Source: Paracoccaceae bacterium (lineage in GTDB: Bacteria; Pseudomonadota; Alphaproteobacteria; Rhodobacterales; Rhodobacteraceae). From it: a stretch of DNA of 8,922 nt. Made by a program: the position numbers and the translations under genes. Below the pieces are notes generated by a model, which was given only the letters and a program-made list of their open reading frames with translations, was not told the DNA's origin and made no database searches. The stretch covers positions 978 through 9,899 of the forward strand of contig DOOI01000082.1 in NCBI GenBank assembly GCA_003512825.1. Direction: 5' to 3'. This document shows positions 7,201 to 8,922 of the stretch, piece after piece (position 1 is the stretch's first letter; each line of letters begins with the position of its first letter).

Positions 7201-7384
7201 GTCTGATCTCAACGCGATCCTCGCCCCCGGAATGTTTGTCCGCCATCCTCACCACCCGGAATGGGGGATAGGTCAGGTGCAGTCGAACGTGGCCGGGCGC
7301 ATCACCGTCAATTTTCCAGATGAAGGAAAAGTCGTGTTTGACGGTAGTCGCATAACTCTAACTCCCGTATTTGATGCATTATGA
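7199..7384 (+). CDS. DUF3553 domain-containing small protein
   Basis: A 61-residue protein, MSDLNAILAPGMFVRHPHHPEWG and onward, with the PGMxVRHP..PxWGxGQVQSN...ITVNF...GKVV pattern of DUF3553. The pattern of short beta strands and an early 'VxHPxxGxG' stretch recalls the small beta-barrel (CarD/Tudor-like) folds that bind RNA polymerase or nucleic-acid enzymes, and related segments occur at the C-terminus of UvrD/PcrA helicases. This similarity is remembered, not computed. The start at 7199 has AAGGTGA at 7188-7194, well placed. The ATG shares bases with the chpT ATG on the other strand. It is a compact, complete single-domain protein with no signal peptide. Molecular function is unknown. 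Confidence 0.88.
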   Translation: MSDLNAILAPGMFVRHPHHPEWGIGQVQSNVAGRITVNFPDEGKVVFDGSRITLTPVFDAL

Positions 7385-7387
7385 AGG

Positions 7388-7402
7388 TTAAGAAGTCGTT
7401 AC
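7388..7402 (+). promoter_or_regulatory. CtrA-like site (TTAA-N7-TTAC)
   Basis: TTAA at 7388-7391 and TTAC at 7399-7402 are separated by exactly 7 nt, one base off the CtrA consensus TTAA-N7-TTAA. It lies just after the DUF3553 stop codon, 102 nt upstream of the olsB start. Short degenerate motifs occur by chance, so binding is only a hypothesis, made more interesting by chpT lying next door. Confidence 0.3.
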
Positions 7403-7431
7403 CGAAATTGTGACAGCCCAGTCGCATCCTC

Positions 7432-7442
7432 GCGTCGGACGC
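7432..7442 (+). promoter_or_regulatory. Dyad upstream of olsB
   Basis: GCGTC-G-GACGC is a perfect 5-bp dyad around one central base. It lies 8 bp before the possible -35 box at 7451. A larger inverted repeat, CGTCGGA (7433-7439) with TCCGACG (7478-7484), brackets the putative promoter. Either could be an operator or a leader hairpin; neither is a known site that I recognise. Confidence 0.3.
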
Positions 7443-7450
7443 CAAACGGG

Positions 7451-7479
7451 TTGCTATTGCCCGCGCGCCTGCCTAAATC
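7451..7479 (+). promoter_or_regulatory. Putative promoter of olsB-olsA
   Basis: TTGCTA at 7451-7456 is a fair -35 box. A 17-bp spacer leads to TAAATC at 7474-7479 as a -10 box. The start would lie near 7486, giving a very short leader before the olsB ribosome binding site. The match is moderate and is the best in the 7385-7500 gap. Confidence 0.35.
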
Positions 7480-7503
7480 CGACGGGACCCACCCGAGGCC
7501 ATG

Positions 7504-8265
7504 ATGACCGAACGTAAGCACCCCAAATTCAAAACCCGGCTCGCCCGCACCGCCGAAGAACTGCGCGCCGCGCAGGCTTTGCGCTATACGGTCTTTGTCG
7601 AGGAATTGGGCGGCACCGGGGCAGGGGTCTGGCATGACAAGCGCCTCGAGACAGACGAGTTCGATCCGCATTTTGACCATCTTCTGCTGACCGACGAGGA
7701 ACAGGGCGGTTCCGTCGTCGGCGTCTACCGCTTGGCCACCCAAGAACAGGCCAAAGCCGCAGGGCGTTTTTACACAGACGATGAATATGATCTGGCGCCG
7801 CTGCTCGCGTCGGGACGGAAATTGCTCGAACTTGGCCGCTCCTGTGTGCACCGCGATTATCGCGGCGGGCCAGCCATGTTCCACCTCTGGACGGCGCTTG
7901 CCGCCTATGTCGAAGAACGCGCCATTGACGTGCTCTTTGGCACGGCCTCATTTCACGGCACAGATTTGACAGCGCATGCGCCAGCCTTGTCGCTCTTGCA
8001 TGCGGCCCACCTTGCCCCCTCCGAGCTGCGCGTCCGCTCGCGTGCTTTTGAGGCCATGGATTTGATCGCGGCAAATGCGGTTGATCGACCCTCCGCGATG
8101 CGTGAAATGCCGCCGCTGATCAAGGCCTACCTCCGTCTGGGCGGCACAGTGGGCGAGGGGGCCTTTATCGACCACGCCTTCAATACCATCGATGTCTGCC
8201 TGATCCTTGACACGCTGCGCCTCAACGAACGCCAGCGCGGCCTCTATTCTCGGGCACAAACATGA
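7504..8265 (+). CDS. olsB: L-ornithine N-alpha-acyltransferase
   Basis: OlsB transfers a 3-hydroxyacyl chain from acyl carrier protein to the alpha-amino group of ornithine, making lyso-ornithine lipid at the cytoplasmic side of the membrane. It is a GNAT-like acyltransferase. The protein has 253 residues from the second of two adjacent ATGs; that start is preferred because GAGG (7495-7498) is 5 nt from 7504 but only 2 nt from 7501. Family marks are ALRYTVFVEELG near residue 22, FDPHFDHLLL, VVGVYRLA and the core ELGRSCVHRDYRGG beginning near residue 109. It is followed in a 4-bp ATGA overlap by olsA, the classic ornithine lipid pair. A glutamine-lipid synthase (GlsB) is a related roseobacter alternative, but adjacency to olsA favours olsB. 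Ornithine lipids replace phospholipids under phosphate limitation in many bacteria. Confidence 0.92.
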   Translation: MTERKHPKFKTRLARTAEELRAAQALRYTVFVEELGGTGAGVWHDKRLETDEFDPHFDHLLLTDEEQGGSVVGVYRLATQEQAKAAGRFYTDDEYDLAPLLASGRKLLELGRSCVHRDYRGGPAMFHLWTALAAYVEERAIDVLFGTASFHGTDLTAHAPALSLLHAAHLAPSELRVRSRAFEAMDLIAANAVDRPSAMREMPPLIKAYLRLGGTVGEGAFIDHAFNTIDVCLILDTLRLNERQRGLYSRAQT

Positions 8266-8922
8266 CCCGCTGGGATGACCTGTCGCTTTATCCCCCCGAT
8301 CCGGCCCTGACGCCTGCCGATTGGGCCCGTGTGCTTGGTCGCGGCCTTGTTCTCGCAACACTTACCTTCGGCGGCCTTGGCCTCTTGCTGCTCTTGCGTC
8401 TGATCGAACGGCCCATTCATGGTCTTCATCGCCCCTGGACACCCTTTCTCACACAATTCGTCTGCCGAAATGCGTTCCGTATTCTTGGTATCGGCTTTTC
8501 CACCACAGGCACCCGCATGACCGAGCGCGGCGCTGTTGTGGCCAATCATGGATCATGGCTCGACATCTTTGCGCTGAATGCCCGCAAACGGATCTATTTT
8601 GTCTCGAAGGCCGAAGTGGCCAAATGGCCCGGCATCGGCTGGCTTGCACGCGCGACGGGCACTGTTTTCATCACCCGCGACCCGAGTGAGGCCAAGGTGC
8701 AACAAGCCATTTTTGAGGCGCGCCTTTTGGCGGGGCACAAATTGCTCTTCTTTCCCGAAGGCACCTCCACCGACGCGCGCCGCGTGCTGCCCTTCAAATC
8801 GACTCTGTTTGAGGCCTTCTTTACCGATGGCCTGCGCCACGAGATGCACATCCAGCCCGTCTCGGTGCTATATAACGCACCTGACGGCGCGGATCAGCGC
8901 TTCTATGGCTGGTGGGGCGATA
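8262..8922 (+). CDS. olsA: Lyso-ornithine lipid O-acyltransferase, 3'-truncated by window edge
   Basis: OlsA adds the second acyl chain to the hydroxyl of lyso-ornithine lipid; some homologues also acylate lysophosphatidic acid. The reading frame starts MTRWDDLSLYPPDP, within the ATGA overlap with olsB, and stays open to the end of the window for 220 codons, so the C-terminus is missing. A hydrophobic segment near residues 27-42 (GLVLATLTFGGLGLLLLL) is a likely membrane anchor. The PlsC-type acyltransferase motifs are clear: NHGSWLD with H96 and D101 of the catalytic HX4D pair, FITRD with the second-motif arginine, and FPEGTSTD from residue 164 for substrate binding. Homology alone cannot separate OlsA from a 1-acylglycerol-3-phosphate acyltransferase; the olsB neighbour decides the call. 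Confidence 0.92.
   Translation, partial: MTRWDDLSLYPPDPALTPADWARVLGRGLVLATLTFGGLGLLLLLRLIERPIHGLHRPWTPFLTQFVCRNAFRILGIGFSTTGTRMTERGAVVANHGSWLDIFALNARKRIYFVSKAEVAKWPGIGWLARATGTVFITRDPSEAKVQQAIFEARLLAGHKLLFFPEGTSTDARRVLPFKSTLFEAFFTDGLRHEMHIQPVSVLYNAPDGADQRFYGWWGD

Noticed and set aside
7283..7311. Minus-strand TTGACG (7311-7306) as chpT promoter
   Set aside because: The hexamer at 17-bp spacing reads GTTCGA, too poor for a -10 box to report as a feature.
7338..7366. TTGACG at 7338 as a promoter
   Set aside because: It lies inside the DUF3553 gene and no acceptable -10 box is found at 16-18 bp.
7529..8074. Antisense ORF opposite olsB
   Set aside because: Arg- and Pro-rich translation typical of an artefactual frame, lying wholly within olsB.
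7504..8265. Acyl-homoserine lactone synthase instead of OlsB
   Set aside because: The GNAT-like fold is related, but the ELGRSCVHRDYRGG core and the overlapping acyltransferase partner fit OlsB, and no LuxR-type gene is nearby.
8321..8689. Plus-strand ORF of 122 aa near the right edge
   Set aside because: It overlaps olsA in another frame. The olsA frame, open to the window edge, carries the NHGSWLD and FPEGTS motifs.

Overview
The window looks like an ordinary stretch of chromosome from an alphaproteobacterium of the order Rhodobacterales (Roseobacter-type Rhodobacteraceae). The reasons are the GC-rich, tightly packed genes, an L21 protein with an Ala/Lys/Pro tail, a ChpT-type histidine phosphotransferase, a DUF3553 protein, and the order rplU-rpmA-GNAT-obgE-proB-proA-chpT-DUF3553-olsB-olsA. 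I recall this order as characteristic of the group. No tRNA, rRNA, IS element, CRISPR array or phage gene was seen. The genus cannot be fixed from the sequence alone.

Layout. (1) 1-1444, + strand: two tandem, translationally coupled DUF2059-type proteins; the first is cut by the window edge and the second has a signal peptide. (2) 1445-2455: a 234-nt leader with a probable promoter and hairpins, then the ribosomal protein operon rplU-rpmA, closed by a strong intrinsic terminator at 2418-2455. (3) 2550-6567, + strand: a GNAT acetyltransferase, the ribosome-assembly GTPase obgE, and the proline biosynthesis genes proB and proA. obgE and proB overlap by 13 bp, and a GC-rich hairpin sits just before obgE. 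(4) 6574-7200, - strand: chpT, convergent with proA and divergent from DUF3553. The ATG codons of chpT and DUF3553 overlap within a single CATG. (5) 7199-8922, + strand: the small DUF3553 gene, a 116-119-nt intergenic region with dyads and a CtrA-like half-site pair, then olsB-olsA for ornithine lipid synthesis. olsA runs off the window.

Functionally the window joins translation (L21, L27, Obg), proline synthesis from glutamate (ProB, ProA), the CckA-ChpT-CtrA phosphorelay (ChpT) and phosphorus-free membrane lipids (OlsB, OlsA). Every gene except the two DUF2059 proteins, the GNAT and DUF3553 has a well-defined family role. I did not find a new multi-gene system. The points most worth a second look are the rplU leader, the CATG start-codon overlap of chpT and DUF3553 beside a CtrA-like site, the G-tracts in the second DUF2059 gene, and the hairpin in front of obgE.
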